From NCBI RefSeq assembly GCF_010500615.1, contig NZ_JAAGNX010000002.1, positions 424,990-488,989 of the forward strand: DNA of 64,000 nucleotides, read 5' to 3'. The notes under the pieces are model-generated. The model saw only the letters and a program-made list of their open reading frames with translations, was not told the DNA's origin and made no database searches. This DNA comes from Oceanipulchritudo coccoides (lineage in GTDB: Bacteria; Verrucomicrobiota; Verrucomicrobiia; Opitutales; Oceanipulchritudinaceae). Shown piece after piece: positions 34,657-44,888 of this stretch. Every line of letters starts with the position of its first letter. Position 1 is the stretch's first letter. Both the position numbers and the translations under genes were made by a program.

Positions 34657-35555
34657 ATGCGCCCGTAGAGGAACAGCCTGATCCCGTAGAGTCTTCCAAA
34701 AAGGCTGACTACATTCCCCTCTACTCTGACTCGGGAGAAGCGAGCAAGATCTACCTCCTCCCGAACCTGATGACCGCCGGTAATCTTTTCTGCGGGTTTG
34801 TCGCCATCATCCGCTGTATCCAGGCCAAGTTTGCCTCGACCACCGAGGGCCTCAACGCGGATTTCATCGAGACTATCGCCCGGACGCCAAGCCAATTGTA
34901 TGAGCAGGCCGTTTGGTTTATTCTTGCGGCTGTTGTTTTTGACATGCTGGACGGCCGGATGGCTCGCATGACCCAGAAGGAGTCACTCTTTGGGAAGGAG
35001 TTCGACTCGCTGGCAGATGTCGTGTCTTTCGGCGTTGCCCCAGCCTTGCTGGTCTTTTTTGTCCTTCTTACCCCGACTGCTGATTTTCCTTTGGTTCGGA
35101 CAATTGGCGGCCTGGTGGGTTTCTTTTACCTTCTTTGTGCGGCTGTGCGCCTGGCTCGCTACAATGTCATCACGACCCCGCTTCTTCCTCAGGCCGAAGC
35201 CTTTCCCAAGGATGATTTTCTCGGTTTGCCGGTTCCCGCCGCAGCGGGCATGGTCTCATCCATTGTTCTTGTCCTGAACCGCTTTGACTTGCCTGCGGGC
35301 GCTCTTTTTCTCCCGATCCTGATGATCCTCATCGCGGTCCTGATGGTCTCCAACATCCATTACCCGAGCCTGAAAACCCTTGGAACCCACAGCCGAATTG
35401 ATTTCCGTGGTTTCATCCTTCTCCTACTGGTCTTTACGGGGATTTTCCTCTTTCACTTTCTTGGCGTGGCTATCCTCTTTCTCGGCTATATTTTCTTTGG
35501 CCTCATCCGGCACTTTCGCCGAGGCAGACCCGAGCGCGTAAAATCCACCCCTTAA
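34653..35555 (+). CDS. pssA: CDP-diacylglycerol-serine O-phosphatidyltransferase
   Basis: A 300-residue integral membrane enzyme making phosphatidylserine, the precursor of phosphatidylethanolamine. The CDP-alcohol phosphotransferase motif is exact: DG-x2-AR-x8-G-x3-D-x3-D in DGRMARMTQKESLFGKEFDS followed by LAD. It has about eight hydrophobic helices, including LLVFFVLLTPTADF and ILMILIAVLMV, and a basic tail. A GTG start overlaps the stop of the RelE-like gene by 4 bp, indicating translational coupling. No psd gene is adjacent. Confidence 0.92.
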   Translation: MNAPVEEQPDPVESSKKADYIPLYSDSGEASKIYLLPNLMTAGNLFCGFVAIIRCIQAKFASTTEGLNADFIETIARTPSQLYEQAVWFILAAVVFDMLDGRMARMTQKESLFGKEFDSLADVVSFGVAPALLVFFVLLTPTADFPLVRTIGGLVGFFYLLCAAVRLARYNVITTPLLPQAEAFPKDDFLGLPVPAAAGMVSSIVLVLNRFDLPAGALFLPILMILIAVLMVSNIHYPSLKTLGTHSRIDFRGFILLLLVFTGIFLFHFLGVAILFLGYIFFGLIRHFRRGRPERVKSTP

Positions 35556-35567
35556 CAGCGTCCCGTC

Positions 35568-35963
35568 ATGCCGTTTCTTTCCCTCAGGGCACTTTGGAAG
35601 GGGCTGAAAGGAAACAGTCTGGTATTTTCCATTGTTTTCGCGATGGCCCTATTGGGCTTTTCCCTTGCTGGCATCCTGCGGAGCCCGCTCAAGGCAATCG
35701 GGCTTTGGTGGCCGCTTATCTTTATCCTTCCGGTCATTGCAATCGGATGGAGCGCCAAGTTTGAAAAGGGTCTCAAGCTGGAACCCTCCTTCAAGCGGCT
35801 TCTTTGCCTGATTTTGATCCTCGGATCCGTTGTGCTTTCAATCCTCCTCTGGTGGACCAAGGGCTTCCTCAACGATCGTTATGCCGATTCCGTGCAACCG
35901 GGGCCGAAATTTGAGCCACCAAGGGAGGAAACGCTCCCCCGTGGCCCACGTCATCGTCCGTGA
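35568..35963 (+). CDS. Small membrane protein of unknown function
   Basis: A 131-residue protein with three hydrophobic segments (about 18-35, 46-60 and 79-96) and a Pro/Arg-rich hydrophilic tail (PKFEPPREETLPRGPRHR). It starts 12 bp after pssA on the same strand and is probably co-transcribed. I do not recognise a family. It is convergent with the MscS gene. Confidence 0.6.
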   Translation: MPFLSLRALWKGLKGNSLVFSIVFAMALLGFSLAGILRSPLKAIGLWWPLIFILPVIAIGWSAKFEKGLKLEPSFKRLLCLILILGSVVLSILLWWTKGFLNDRYADSVQPGPKFEPPREETLPRGPRHRP

Positions 35964-35996
35964 TCAACCCGTCATCCGCGGAAGGAGTGGCGGTGA

Positions 35997-37139
35997 TTAA
36001 TGCGGTTGCTGTGGACCCCGGTCATCCGGCAAACGGACTCCACCGGCCATCTGCTGGGCAATTTCGCCCTCGAGATATAGCGTCCGGGTCGGGAAGGCCA
36101 CGCTGGAACCATGCTCGCGCACAATGTTGGCCATTTTCACATTAATCCGTTGGCGGACATCCATGTACTCCAACCACTTGGTCGTAGTGGTGAAATAGTA
36201 GACCAGGATATCCAGTGAGCTGCTTCCGAAATCTGTCCAGTTGACGAGTGTGAATTCCTGATTCACGTCAGGATCATTGGCCAGCATGGTGCGGATCGCC
36301 TGGACAATTTTCTCCATGGTTTCGGGAGAAGTCTCATACGTGACCCCGACGACCTGCTTAACCCGTCGCTTGGGCATGCGGCTCCAGTTATCGATCATTT
36401 CATTGGCCAGGACAGCGTTGGGAATGGAAATAACGGTCTTCGGCCAGGTACGGACTTTCGTCGAGCGCAGGCCGATTTCCTCCACATCACCGTCCACGCG
36501 GTCGCCCACTTGAATCCAGTCGCCCACTTGGAAAGGCCGGTCAAGGGCGAGCGCAATGGAACCGTAGATATTGGCGATCGTGTCTTTGGCCGCAAAGGCA
36601 AAGGCGGCTCCACCAATCCCGAGCGTGGCCAGGATGCCGCCGATATTGTAACCGAGGTTGTCGATTACCATCACCGCACCGACAATGATGATGAAGACCC
36701 GCAAGGATTTTTTTACCAGGTCGCCAAAGCCCCGGAAGCTGTCACTGCCTGTCTTTGAGGAGAGGTCTGCCATGATATCGACGAGCACATCGGTGATGCG
36801 GAACAGCCCCCAGAAAACGATGAGAATGGAAAGCCCCCGAAAAATCGTGCGAACGAGGTCTTCCCATTCTGTCGAAAAGGGAAGGACGATGGTCGCGAGG
36901 AAAACCCCCAGCACCAGGATGAAGGTCGAGGTTGGCGACTCCAGGGCGTCCAGAAACCGGTCGTCATGTTCCCAGCGTGTCTTTCCGGCCAGCCGTTTCA
37001 AATTGGCAAAGAGCACACGCGCCAGCACTTTTCGGAGAAAGAGCGTGGCCAGAATAATTCCAAAGCTGAGACCCAGCTCGCCGAGAGTGAAGGGCCCCGT
37101 CTTCACCGACACCAATGATTCCCATATTTCTGTATTCAT
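35997..37139 (-). CDS. Mechanosensitive ion channel, MscS family
   Basis: A 380-residue inner-membrane channel that opens under membrane tension. Four N-terminal hydrophobic helices precede the pore-lining helix, which is rich in Gly/Ala (GGILATLGIGGAAFAFAAKDT). The MscS beta-domain follows (RPFQVGDWIQVGDRVDGDVEEIG, then TVISIPNAVLANEMIDNWSRM), then the mixed C-terminal cage domain. The MNTEIWESL start is chosen; 32 upstream in-frame residues overlap the cysC leader and do not look conserved. Confidence 0.93.
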   Translation of the reverse strand: MNTEIWESLVSVKTGPFTLGELGLSFGIILATLFLRKVLARVLFANLKRLAGKTRWEHDDRFLDALESPTSTFILVLGVFLATIVLPFSTEWEDLVRTIFRGLSILIVFWGLFRITDVLVDIMADLSSKTGSDSFRGFGDLVKKSLRVFIIIVGAVMVIDNLGYNIGGILATLGIGGAAFAFAAKDTIANIYGSIALALDRPFQVGDWIQVGDRVDGDVEEIGLRSTKVRTWPKTVISIPNAVLANEMIDNWSRMPKRRVKQVVGVTYETSPETMEKIVQAIRTMLANDPDVNQEFTLVNWTDFGSSSLDILVYYFTTTTKWLEYMDVRQRINVKMANIVREHGSSVAFPTRTLYLEGEIAQQMAGGVRLPDDRGPQQPH

Positions 37140-37235
37140 CTTTTTTTGTTTGAAGGCGAGTTTTATGGTCCCGTTCGCCATGGCAACGGAAAAGCCCCGA
37201 TCTCTTCTCCAGTCAGTATCCAAGCCGCTTTTCAA

Positions 37236-37266
37236 TTGACACTTAGCCGTCCTCGTCCCCTCTTAT
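37236..37266 (+). promoter_or_regulatory. Candidate promoter for the sulfate-activation / glycan operon
   Basis: A perfect TTGACA -35 hexamer (37236-37241) is followed after 19 bp by TCTTAT as a poor -10 (37261-37266), 35 bp before the cysC start. The spacing is longer than optimal, so this is tentative. Confidence 0.3.
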
Positions 37267-37301
37267 CCGTCGATCTATTTCTTTTCCGGAACGAACTCTT
37301 C

Positions 37302-37907
37302 ATGGACAATATTCATACTGAATTTCATCGAATGCTCGGACGAGAGGCCAAGGAAGCTCTCCTGAAGCAACATTCCACCGTGTACTGGCTCTACGGCCTT
37401 TCCGGTTCTGGAAAATCGACGATTGCCAACGCCTTTGAAAGGGAACTCCACAAATCCGGCCACCTGACGCAAATCCTTGACGGGGATAATATCCGTTCCG
37501 GGCTCAATTCCAACCTCGGGTTCTCCGATGAGGACCGTGCCGAGAATATCCGCCGTATCGCCGAGGTCGCCAAACTTTACCTGCACTCGGGACTGATCAC
37601 AATCACCAGCTTTATCTGCCCGACAAGGGAGCTCCGCCTCCTTGCCCGGTCACACGTCGGTGAGGCCGATTTCGTTGAAGTCTTCGTCAAGGCCAGTTTC
37701 GAAACCTGTGCCGAGCGAGACCCAAAGGGCCTTTACGCCAAGGCCTCCGCCGGCAAGATTGCCAACTTTACCGGGAAGGATTCCGCCTTCGAGGAGCCTG
37801 GAGATGCCGACGATGTCCTTGTCCTCGATACCGAGAACCAATCCGTCGAGGATTGTGTCCAGTCACTCCTCGCCGTCCATAAGGCCCGGCAAATCCCTTC
37901 AGCTTAA
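37302..37907 (+). CDS. cysC: Adenylyl-sulfate kinase (APS kinase)
   Basis: A 201-residue kinase phosphorylating APS to PAPS, the donor for sulfotransferases. The P-loop is GLSGSGKST, followed by LDGDNIRSGLNSNLGFS (the conserved DGDN-R substrate motif) and FICPTRELR. The start MDNIHTEFHRM is used; the longer frame overlaps the upstream promoter region and MscS leader. It is the first gene of cysC-cysD-cysN. No PAPS reductase or sulfite reductase gene is present nearby, which supports PAPS being used for sulfation. Confidence 0.95.
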   Translation: MDNIHTEFHRMLGREAKEALLKQHSTVYWLYGLSGSGKSTIANAFERELHKSGHLTQILDGDNIRSGLNSNLGFSDEDRAENIRRIAEVAKLYLHSGLITITSFICPTRELRLLARSHVGEADFVEVFVKASFETCAERDPKGLYAKASAGKIANFTGKDSAFEEPGDADDVLVLDTENQSVEDCVQSLLAVHKARQIPSA

Positions 37908-37949
37908 GTGTTGACCATTTAACCTTACAAACCACAAATTCGACGGAAC

Positions 37950-38858
37950 ATGCATAGATCCTATACAATCACGCATTTGGAGCACCTTGAATCGGAGGCG
38001 ATTTTCATCCTCCGTGAAGTGGCGGCGCAATTCCAGAATCCGGTCCTGCTGTTTTCCGGCGGGAAGGATTCGATTTGCGTAGCGCACCTGGCGCGGAAGG
38101 CATTTTGGCCCTCGCGGGTCCCTTTTCCGCTGATGCACGTGGACACAGGGCACAATTTTGAGGAAACGATCGAATTCCGGGACCGGTTTGTGGCGGAAAT
38201 GGGGGCGCGCCTTGAGGTGGCCTCCGTGCAGGACTCGATCGACAAGGGCCGGGTGGTCGAGGAAAAGGGCCCGAATGCCTCCCGCAACGGACTGCAGACC
38301 GTGACTCTTCTGGACGCGATTGAAGGGAATGGCTTTGATGCTGCGATTGGAGGCGCCCGCCGGGACGAGGAAAAGGCGCGGGCGAAAGAGCGGTTCTTCT
38401 CGCATCGTGACGATTTCGGCCAATGGGATCCGAAAAACCAGCGTCCGGAGCTCTGGAACCTGTTCAATGGAAAGATGAATCCCGGTGAACATTTCCGGGT
38501 CTTCCCGCTGTCCAATTGGACGGAAATGGACGTCTGGCAATACATCAAGCGGGAAAGCATCGATCTCCCGAGCATTTACTTTTCCCACAAACGCAAAGTA
38601 ATTGAGCGCGGCGGGACACTCATGGCCCTGACCGATTTCATTACCGTCCAGGACGGCGAGGAAGTCTTCGAAGAAGTAGTCCGGTTCCGCACAGTTGGGG
38701 ACGCCACCTGCACCGGCTGTACCCGTTCCAAGGCCAGCTCTGTTGATGATATCATTGCCGAAGTGGCGGCGGCACGGCAAACCGAGCGCGGGACCCGTGC
38801 CGATGACCGGCGCTCCGAAACGGCCATGGAAGACCGCAAAAAACAGGGCTATTTCTAA
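37950..38858 (+). CDS. cysD: Sulfate adenylyltransferase subunit 2
   Basis: A 302-residue ATP-pyrophosphatase-fold subunit that adenylates sulfate to APS. Motifs: FSGGKDSICVAHLARKAFWP (PP-loop SGGKDS), HVDTGHNFEETIEFRD, GARRDEEKARAKER, RVFPLSNWTEMDVW and the C-terminal ATCTGCTRSKA cysteines. It follows cysC by 42 bp and precedes cysN by 21 bp; CysN supplies the GTPase drive. Full normal length (E. coli CysD is about 302). Confidence 0.97.
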   Translation: MHRSYTITHLEHLESEAIFILREVAAQFQNPVLLFSGGKDSICVAHLARKAFWPSRVPFPLMHVDTGHNFEETIEFRDRFVAEMGARLEVASVQDSIDKGRVVEEKGPNASRNGLQTVTLLDAIEGNGFDAAIGGARRDEEKARAKERFFSHRDDFGQWDPKNQRPELWNLFNGKMNPGEHFRVFPLSNWTEMDVWQYIKRESIDLPSIYFSHKRKVIERGGTLMALTDFITVQDGEEVFEEVVRFRTVGDATCTGCTRSKASSVDDIIAEVAAARQTERGTRADDRRSETAMEDRKKQGYF

Positions 38859-38879
38859 GCCGAAAAGGAATTTACCATC

Positions 38880-40160
38880 ATGACAGACGTAAAAGACAAT
38901 TACATGGACATGGAGCTCCTTCGTTTCACGACGGCTGGTTCCGTGGATGACGGCAAATCAACGCTGATTGGCCGTTTGATGTACGACACGAAAACCATTT
39001 TCGAAGACCAGCTGGAAGCAGTTGAACGCACGTCCAAACAACGCGGTGACGAAAACGTCAACTTGGCGCTTTTAACGGACGGCCTGAAGGCGGAACGGGA
39101 GCAGGGAATCACGATTGACGTGGCGTACCGGTATTTTGCAACGCCCAAGCGAAAATTCATCATTGCGGACACGCCAGGTCACATCCAGTACACGCGCAAC
39201 ATGGTGACCGGGGCCTCCACAGCCAATCTGGCCATCATTCTCGTGGACGCGCGAAACGGGGTGATTGAACAGACCTGCCGCCACTCCTTCATTGCCTCCT
39301 TGCTCCAGATTGAACACGTGGTCGTGGCGATCAACAAGATGGACCTTGTTGACTGGTCAGAGGAGCGCTTCAACGAGTTGGTGTCGGATTACAAGGACTT
39401 TGCATCGCGCCTGGACATCCCGCAAATCACCTTCATTCCGATTTCCGCCCTCCATGGCGACAATGTTGTTTCGAAGTCGGAGAACATGCCGTGGTACCAA
39501 GGCTCAAGTCTGCTCTATCACTTGGAGACGGTCTACATCGGGCCGGATGCCAACCACGTCGATGCCCGTTTCCCGGTGCAGTGGGTGATTCGTCCTCATT
39601 CCGACAAATGGCATGATTTCCGCGGGTATGCCGGACGGGTTGCCGGGGGAGTTTTCAAGCCCGGGGATGAGGTAATGGTTCTCCCGTCGGGGTTCACTTC
39701 CCGGATCAAGAAAATCCACACCTTTGAGGGCGAGTTGGAGGAGGCCTTCAACCCGCATAGTTGCACAATCACCCTTGAGGACGAAATTGATATCTCACGC
39801 GGTGACATGCTGGTGAAGCCCAACAATAAACCCCAGGTGGAACAGGAAATCGACGCCATGATCTGCTGGTTTTCCCCGACCCGCAAACTGAAGGCGGGCG
39901 ACAAACTGATGATGCGCCACACAACCCGCGAGGTGAAAGCGATCGTCAAGCATGTCCAGTACAAGGTGAATGTGAACACCCTGCACAAGGTTGAAGAAGA
40001 CCATGAGGTCGGCCTGAACGAGATTGCCCGTGTTCATATCCGCGTTGCCAGTCCGCTGTTTTTTGACGAATATACGCGCAACCGCATCACAGGATCGCTT
40101 GTCCTCATCGATCCTTTTACCAATGAAACCCTCGCTGGAGGGATGATTCGAAACACGTAA
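38880..40160 (+). CDS. cysN: Sulfate adenylyltransferase subunit 1 (GTPase)
   Basis: A 426-residue EF-Tu-like GTPase that couples GTP hydrolysis to APS synthesis by CysD. GTPase motifs are [18 protein letters not shown] (G1), [12 protein letters not shown] (G3) and INKMDL (G4), followed by two beta-barrel domains. It is slightly shorter than E. coli CysN (about 475) but complete at both ends and has no fused CysC domain, consistent with the separate cysC upstream. An AGGA site precedes the ATG. Confidence 0.96.
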   Translation: MTDVKDNYMDMELLRFTTAGSVDDGKSTLIGRLMYDTKTIFEDQLEAVERTSKQRGDENVNLALLTDGLKAEREQGITIDVAYRYFATPKRKFIIADTPGHIQYTRNMVTGASTANLAIILVDARNGVIEQTCRHSFIASLLQIEHVVVAINKMDLVDWSEERFNELVSDYKDFASRLDIPQITFIPISALHGDNVVSKSENMPWYQGSSLLYHLETVYIGPDANHVDARFPVQWVIRPHSDKWHDFRGYAGRVAGGVFKPGDEVMVLPSGFTSRIKKIHTFEGELEEAFNPHSCTITLEDEIDISRGDMLVKPNNKPQVEQEIDAMICWFSPTRKLKAGDKLMMRHTTREVKAIVKHVQYKVNVNTLHKVEEDHEVGLNEIARVHIRVASPLFFDEYTRNRITGSLVLIDPFTNETLAGGMIRNT

Positions 40161-40175
40161 CCATTAATCACTACA

Positions 40176-41246
40176 ATGTCTTCTCAAAAAAATCCATACG
40201 AGGGCCGTGTCGCCCTGATCACCGGGATCACCGGCCAGGACGGTTCCTATCTGACTGAACAACTTCTCGAAAAAGGGTACATCGTACATGGCATGGTTCG
40301 CCGGAGCAGTTCCTTCAACTGGGGCCGGATTGAGCACCTTAACCTTGATCCCGAAATCGGGGGGAAGCGCCTCTTCTTGCATTACGGCGACTTGACCGAT
40401 TCCTCCAACCTCAATCGCCTCCTGGAAAAAATCCAGCCGGAAGAGATCTACAATCTTGGTGCCCAGTCGCACGTGAAAGTTTCTTTCGAGGTGCCGGAGT
40501 ACACCGCTGAGGTGGATGCCATCGGGACCCTCCGCTTTCTGGATGCGATCAAGGAAGTCGGGTTGAAAGACAAGGTCCGCTTTTATCAAGCCTCGACTTC
40601 TGAATTGTATGGGAAAGTGCAGGCTGTTCCCCAGAGCGAAACAACCCCGTTCTATCCACGCTCTCCTTACGGGGTGGCCAAACTTTACGCCTACTGGATC
40701 ATCGTAAACTATCGTGAATCCTATGGCATCCATGCCTCCAATGGCATCCTCTTCAATCACGAGTCACCGCGCCGCGGTGAGAATTTCGTGACCCGCAAGA
40801 TCACGCGCAGTGTTGCGCGGATCAAACTGGGCAAGCAGGAGACCCTTCGCCTGGGCAACCTTGATGCAAAGCGCGACTGGGGATTTGCCCCGGAATACAC
40901 GGAAGGCATGTGGCGGATTCTCCAGAATGACCAACCGGATGATTTTGTCCTCGCGACAAATGAGACCCACACAGTCCGGGAGTTTGCCGATCTGGCATTC
41001 AAGCAGGTAGGCATCCCGCTTGAGTGGACAGGCAAGGAGGAACAGGAAAAGGGGATCGATGCCAACGGCGTTGTCCGGGTCGCTGTTGATCCGGAATTCT
41101 ATCGCCCGGCCGAGGTGGAGTTGTTGATCGGTGATGCAACCAAGGCAAAGAATGAGCTTGGATGGGAACCCAAGACCAAGTTTGTCGACCTTGTCCGCCT
41201 CATGACGGATGCTGACCTTGCGGAAGTCGAAAAGTTCGGCTGGTAG
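40176..41246 (+). CDS. gmd: GDP-mannose 4,6-dehydratase
   Basis: A 356-residue SDR enzyme forming GDP-4-keto-6-deoxymannose from GDP-mannose. Motifs: NAD(P)-binding [42 protein letters not shown] and the catalytic [12 protein letters not shown] (YxxxK), then [16 protein letters not shown]. Length and motifs are typical. It follows cysN by 15 bp and is followed 29 bp later by the GDP-fucose synthase, so the pair makes GDP-L-fucose. Confidence 0.97.
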   Translation: MSSQKNPYEGRVALITGITGQDGSYLTEQLLEKGYIVHGMVRRSSSFNWGRIEHLNLDPEIGGKRLFLHYGDLTDSSNLNRLLEKIQPEEIYNLGAQSHVKVSFEVPEYTAEVDAIGTLRFLDAIKEVGLKDKVRFYQASTSELYGKVQAVPQSETTPFYPRSPYGVAKLYAYWIIVNYRESYGIHASNGILFNHESPRRGENFVTRKITRSVARIKLGKQETLRLGNLDAKRDWGFAPEYTEGMWRILQNDQPDDFVLATNETHTVREFADLAFKQVGIPLEWTGKEEQEKGIDANGVVRVAVDPEFYRPAEVELLIGDATKAKNELGWEPKTKFVDLVRLMTDADLAEVEKFGW

Positions 41247-41275
41247 GCTTCACAAATTTTTATAGCCGGGCGATC

Positions 41276-42223
41276 ATGGAAAAGACAGCTAAGATTTACG
41301 TTGCAGGACACCGCGGGATGGTCGGATCGGCGGTATGCCGGTGCCTGAAGTCAAAAGGGTTCAATAACCTGGTCACGCGGACATCAAGTGAGTTGAACCT
41401 CGTCTCCCAGTCGCAAGTGGAAACCTTTTTTCAGGAGGAGCAACCGGACGCAGTCATTTTTGCGGCCGCCCGGGTTGGAGGTATCCACGCAAACAACACA
41501 TATCCATCGGAATTCATGTATGAGAACATGATGATGGAGATGAATGCGATCCACTCCGCCCATAAGAACAAAACCGGTCGTTTCCTGTTTCTTGGATCCT
41601 CCTGCATTTATCCGCGTGAGGCACCCCAACCGATGCCCGAGGATTGCCTCCTGACTTCCCAGCTCGAGCAGACAAACGAGGCATACGCACTGGCCAAGAT
41701 TTCCGGATTGAAGTACTGCGCGTATTTACGCCGTCAATACAATGTGCTTTTCCATTCGGCGATGCCAACCAACCTCTACGGACCCGGAGACAATTACCAT
41801 CCACAGGATTCACACGTCCTTCCCGCGCTCATCCGTCGCTTCCATGAAGCAAGGGAGGCGGGTGCCGAAGCGGTCACTATCTGGGGAACGGGCACGCCCC
41901 GGCGTGAATTCCTCCATGTCGACGACCTTGCCGAGGGATTGCTTTACCTGCTTGAACTTGAAAATCCGCCCGACTGGGTGAATGTGGGGAGTGGTGAAGA
42001 TATTGCCATTCGTGATCTTGCCGGGGTCGTTGCCGAGGTGGTTGGTTTTTCAGGCGAGATCCGCCTTGATACCAGCAAGCCCGATGGCACTCCCCGGAAG
42101 TTGATGGACAATTCCCTGATCAACAATCTCGGCTGGAAACCCCGGATCGGACTGAAAGAGGGGATCGCTTCCGCTTATAAGGACTTTTTATCTTCCCTGG
42201 AATCTGGACTCCTTCGTTCCTGA
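41276..42223 (+). CDS. fcl: GDP-L-fucose synthase
   Basis: A 315-residue epimerase/reductase completing GDP-L-fucose. Motifs: [17 protein letters not shown] (NADP-binding), [32 protein letters not shown] and [13 protein letters not shown] (YxxxK), then [18 protein letters not shown]. These match WcaG/Fcl closely. Together with gmd it supplies fucose for the downstream glycosyltransferases. Confidence 0.96.
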   Translation: MEKTAKIYVAGHRGMVGSAVCRCLKSKGFNNLVTRTSSELNLVSQSQVETFFQEEQPDAVIFAAARVGGIHANNTYPSEFMYENMMMEMNAIHSAHKNKTGRFLFLGSSCIYPREAPQPMPEDCLLTSQLEQTNEAYALAKISGLKYCAYLRRQYNVLFHSAMPTNLYGPGDNYHPQDSHVLPALIRRFHEAREAGAEAVTIWGTGTPRREFLHVDDLAEGLLYLLELENPPDWVNVGSGEDIAIRDLAGVVAEVVGFSGEIRLDTSKPDGTPRKLMDNSLINNLGWKPRIGLKEGIASAYKDFLSSLESGLLRS

Positions 42224-42241
42224 GTGGCAGACTGACTCTCT

Positions 42242-43228
42242 ATGAGGATTTTGTTAACAGGCTGTGCGGGGTTTATTGGCTGGAAGACATGCGAACAATT
42301 GCTCGATGCGGGCCACACCATAACCGGCCTCGATAATTTGAATGACTCCTACCCGGTTGCGCTGAAAAAATGGCGACTCGGCGAGTTGGAAAAAGGGAGT
42401 CAGGGGCATTTCCAATTTGTTGAAGGAGACTTGCTCGACAGGAAACTCCTCGCTCGATTGCTGCAGGATACAAAACCTGATGCGGTGATCAATTTAGCGG
42501 CCCGCGCCGGGGTTCGTGCCTCCATCGCAGATCCTTTGTCGTATGTTGAAACCAATCTGAGCGGAGCAGTCGGATTGATGGAGGAAATGTGCCGGGCGGG
42601 GGTCAAGAAACTGGTACATGCATCGAGCTCCTCTGTCTACGCCGGCCAGCAACCGCCTTTTAACGAGGATCAACCGGTGGACCGGCCCCAGTCTCCCTAC
42701 GCAGCTTCCAAAAAGGCCTCTGAAATTTTAGCCCATGCCTGGCACGACCTTTATCAGCTCGATGTTTCCGTGTTGAGGTTTTTCACGGTTTACGGGCCCG
42801 GCGGTCGCCCGGATATGTCGCCGCTCAAGTTTATCCACCGGATTGTGCAGGGTGAAACCATTGTCTTGTACGGGAACGGTGAGCAACAAAGGGACTTTAC
42901 GTTTGTCGACGATATTGCCCGGGGTGTTGTGGCGTCCCTGAAGCCTGCTGGATTTGAAATCATCAATCTTGGTGGAGGGAATGAACCGATCACCATCAAC
43001 CAGATGATTGAATTGATGGAGGGATTTGTCGGTAAAAAGGCGATCATCGAAAAACAGGCCTGGAATCCTGCGGATATGCGCCACACAGCTGCCGATATCA
43101 CGAAGGCCAGCAGATTGCTCAACTGGATTCCGCAGGTAAAACCGGAGGTGGGTTTCAAGGAACTGGCGGACTGGTACTTGAAGGAACAGGCTTGGCTTGC
43201 TCCTGAACTGTCGGTTTATAATGGCTAA
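42242..43228 (+). CDS. NAD-dependent sugar epimerase, UDP-glucuronate 4-epimerase-like
   Basis: A 328-residue SDR enzyme. Motifs: LLTGCAGFIGWKTCEQLL, GLDNLNDSYPVALKKWRL (typical of glucuronate epimerases, which have DNLNDYYD), HASSSSVYAG, SPYAASKKASE (YxxxK) and the later TVYGPGGRPDMSP and QQRDFTFVDDIARG. It most likely interconverts UDP-glucuronate and UDP-galacturonate. UDP-glucose 4-epimerase activity is an alternative. No UDP-glucose dehydrogenase lies in the window to provide UDP-glucuronate. Confidence 0.75.
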   Translation: MRILLTGCAGFIGWKTCEQLLDAGHTITGLDNLNDSYPVALKKWRLGELEKGSQGHFQFVEGDLLDRKLLARLLQDTKPDAVINLAARAGVRASIADPLSYVETNLSGAVGLMEEMCRAGVKKLVHASSSSVYAGQQPPFNEDQPVDRPQSPYAASKKASEILAHAWHDLYQLDVSVLRFFTVYGPGGRPDMSPLKFIHRIVQGETIVLYGNGEQQRDFTFVDDIARGVVASLKPAGFEIINLGGGNEPITINQMIELMEGFVGKKAIIEKQAWNPADMRHTAADITKASRLLNWIPQVKPEVGFKELADWYLKEQAWLAPELSVYNG

Positions 43229-43270
43229 TATATTGGAATCTGGTATTGTGACGAAGTTTCCATTTTGATC

Positions 43271-43924
43271 ATGAAGCATATTAACTCAGCTCTTTGTTTT
43301 TTACTCCTTTCCATGGGTAGCCTTCCTGCGAGCTCGCTCGTATTCGAGACCACCGAGGTTGAGATTAAAGCAGGCCTCATGGACGATCAATCCACAGGGC
43401 TTTACCGTTTTACCAATGCGGGTGACGAGCCAGTTGTTATTACTAACCTAAAGTCATCCTGCGGGTGTACGGTCCCCGAGTTGGCCAAGCGTGAATATGC
43501 GCCGGGCGAAAGCGGTGAGATCAAGGCTGTCTTCAAGTTCGGGAGCCGCCACGGCGTTCAGCGAAAGCGCATCACGGTCTCCACGAGCGAAGAGAACTAC
43601 AGCCTGCTCCTCACGACCACGATTCCCAACTGGGCCACTATCACTCCCCAGATTGTTCGCTGGACCATTGGAAACGCTCCCTCGCCAAAGGAAATCCGCC
43701 TGCGTATAGAATCCCCGGAAAACATCGAACTGGTGGAGCCGCAATTCAACATGCAACATTTCACCGTGATGGATGTGAAGACGGCTGACAATGAATGGGT
43801 GTACAGTATTGCCCCCAAAAACACGGACAAGCGTGCAACCGAACGCGTTACATTTCAATTACGGGCTACCAATGGCAGTGATGAAACAACCCGTGAAATG
43901 GCCTTCCATTGTCTTATCCGATAA
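43271..43924 (+). CDS. DUF1573-family exported protein
   Basis: A 217-residue protein with a signal peptide (MKHINSALCFLLLSMGSLPA) and a DUF1573 immunoglobulin-like domain: FTNAGDEPVVITNLKSSCGC followed by TVPELAKREYAPGESGEI. The SSCGCT cysteines are characteristic of the family, whose function is unknown. The ATG at 43271 is chosen over a TTG six bases before it. Its position between two nucleotide-sugar genes, in the same direction, suggests co-expression but does not prove a glycan role. Confidence 0.82.
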   Translation: MKHINSALCFLLLSMGSLPASSLVFETTEVEIKAGLMDDQSTGLYRFTNAGDEPVVITNLKSSCGCTVPELAKREYAPGESGEIKAVFKFGSRHGVQRKRITVSTSEENYSLLLTTTIPNWATITPQIVRWTIGNAPSPKEIRLRIESPENIELVEPQFNMQHFTVMDVKTADNEWVYSIAPKNTDKRATERVTFQLRATNGSDETTREMAFHCLIR

Positions 43925-43941
43925 ACCCTTATTTTTAAGTT

Positions 43942-44883
43942 ATGAACAAACGCATTCTCGTTACGGGTGGAGCTGGTTTCCTTGGCTCGCATTTAATCGA
44001 CCGCTTGATTGAGCAAGGTCACGATGTTATCTGTCTGGATAACTTCTTCACGGGCGCGAAGGAAAATATCCGCCATTTGCTGGGAAATCCGAATTTCGAG
44101 CTAATGCGCTGGGATGTGACGGACCCGTTCAAGGTGGAGGTCGACCAAATCTACAATCTGGCCTGTCCAGCATCGCCGGTCCATTACCAGTTCAATGCCA
44201 TCAAGACGGTGAAGACTTCCGTTATGGGGGCGATCAATTGCCTTGGCCTGGCCAAGCGGGTGCAGGCACGCGTCTTTCAGGCGAGCACCTCTGAAGTCTA
44301 TGGTGATCCGGAAGTACATCCGCAGGTGGAATCCTATCGCGGTTCGGTCAACCCGATTGGAATCCGCGCTTGCTATGACGAGGGTAAGCGTGTCTCCGAG
44401 ACACTTTTCTTTGATTACCACCGGCAAAACGGGGTGGATATCCGCGTAGTCCGGATCTTTAACACATATGGACCGCGGATGCATCCGGGTGACGGGCGTG
44501 TCGTTTCCAACTTCATTGTTCAAGCGTTGCGAGGGGATAACATTACGGTTTATGGGGATGGCTCGCAGACCCGCTCATTCTGTTATGTCGATGACCTCGT
44601 GGAGGGATTTCTCCGGATGATGAACTGCGAGGATTTCGTCGGTCCGGTTAATCTGGGTAATCCGGGTGAGTTCACCATTCTCCAGCTGGCCGAGGCCGTT
44701 ATCCGCCTCACTGGATCGAAGTCGAAGATTATCAATGAGCCCCTTCCGCAGGATGATCCGCTGCAGCGCAAGCCGGACATCAGCCTTGCCCGGGAAAAAC
44801 TCTCTTGGGAGCCCAAGGTCCCTCTTGAGGAAGGCCTCAAAAAGAGTATCCACTACTTTGACAAGCTCCTGAAAGAGTCCTGA
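43942..44883 (+). CDS. uxs: UDP-glucuronate decarboxylase (UDP-xylose synthase)
   Basis: A 313-residue SDR enzyme converting UDP-glucuronate to UDP-xylose. Motifs: [80 protein letters not shown] (YxxxK) and [19 protein letters not shown]. These are diagnostic of UXS. It gives the pathway a xylose donor and competes with the epimerase at 42242 for UDP-glucuronate. murB follows after 5 bp. Confidence 0.94.
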   Translation: MNKRILVTGGAGFLGSHLIDRLIEQGHDVICLDNFFTGAKENIRHLLGNPNFELMRWDVTDPFKVEVDQIYNLACPASPVHYQFNAIKTVKTSVMGAINCLGLAKRVQARVFQASTSEVYGDPEVHPQVESYRGSVNPIGIRACYDEGKRVSETLFFDYHRQNGVDIRVVRIFNTYGPRMHPGDGRVVSNFIVQALRGDNITVYGDGSQTRSFCYVDDLVEGFLRMMNCEDFVGPVNLGNPGEFTILQLAEAVIRLTGSKSKIINEPLPQDDPLQRKPDISLAREKLSWEPKVPLEEGLKKSIHYFDKLLKES

Positions 44884-44888
44884 TCAGG

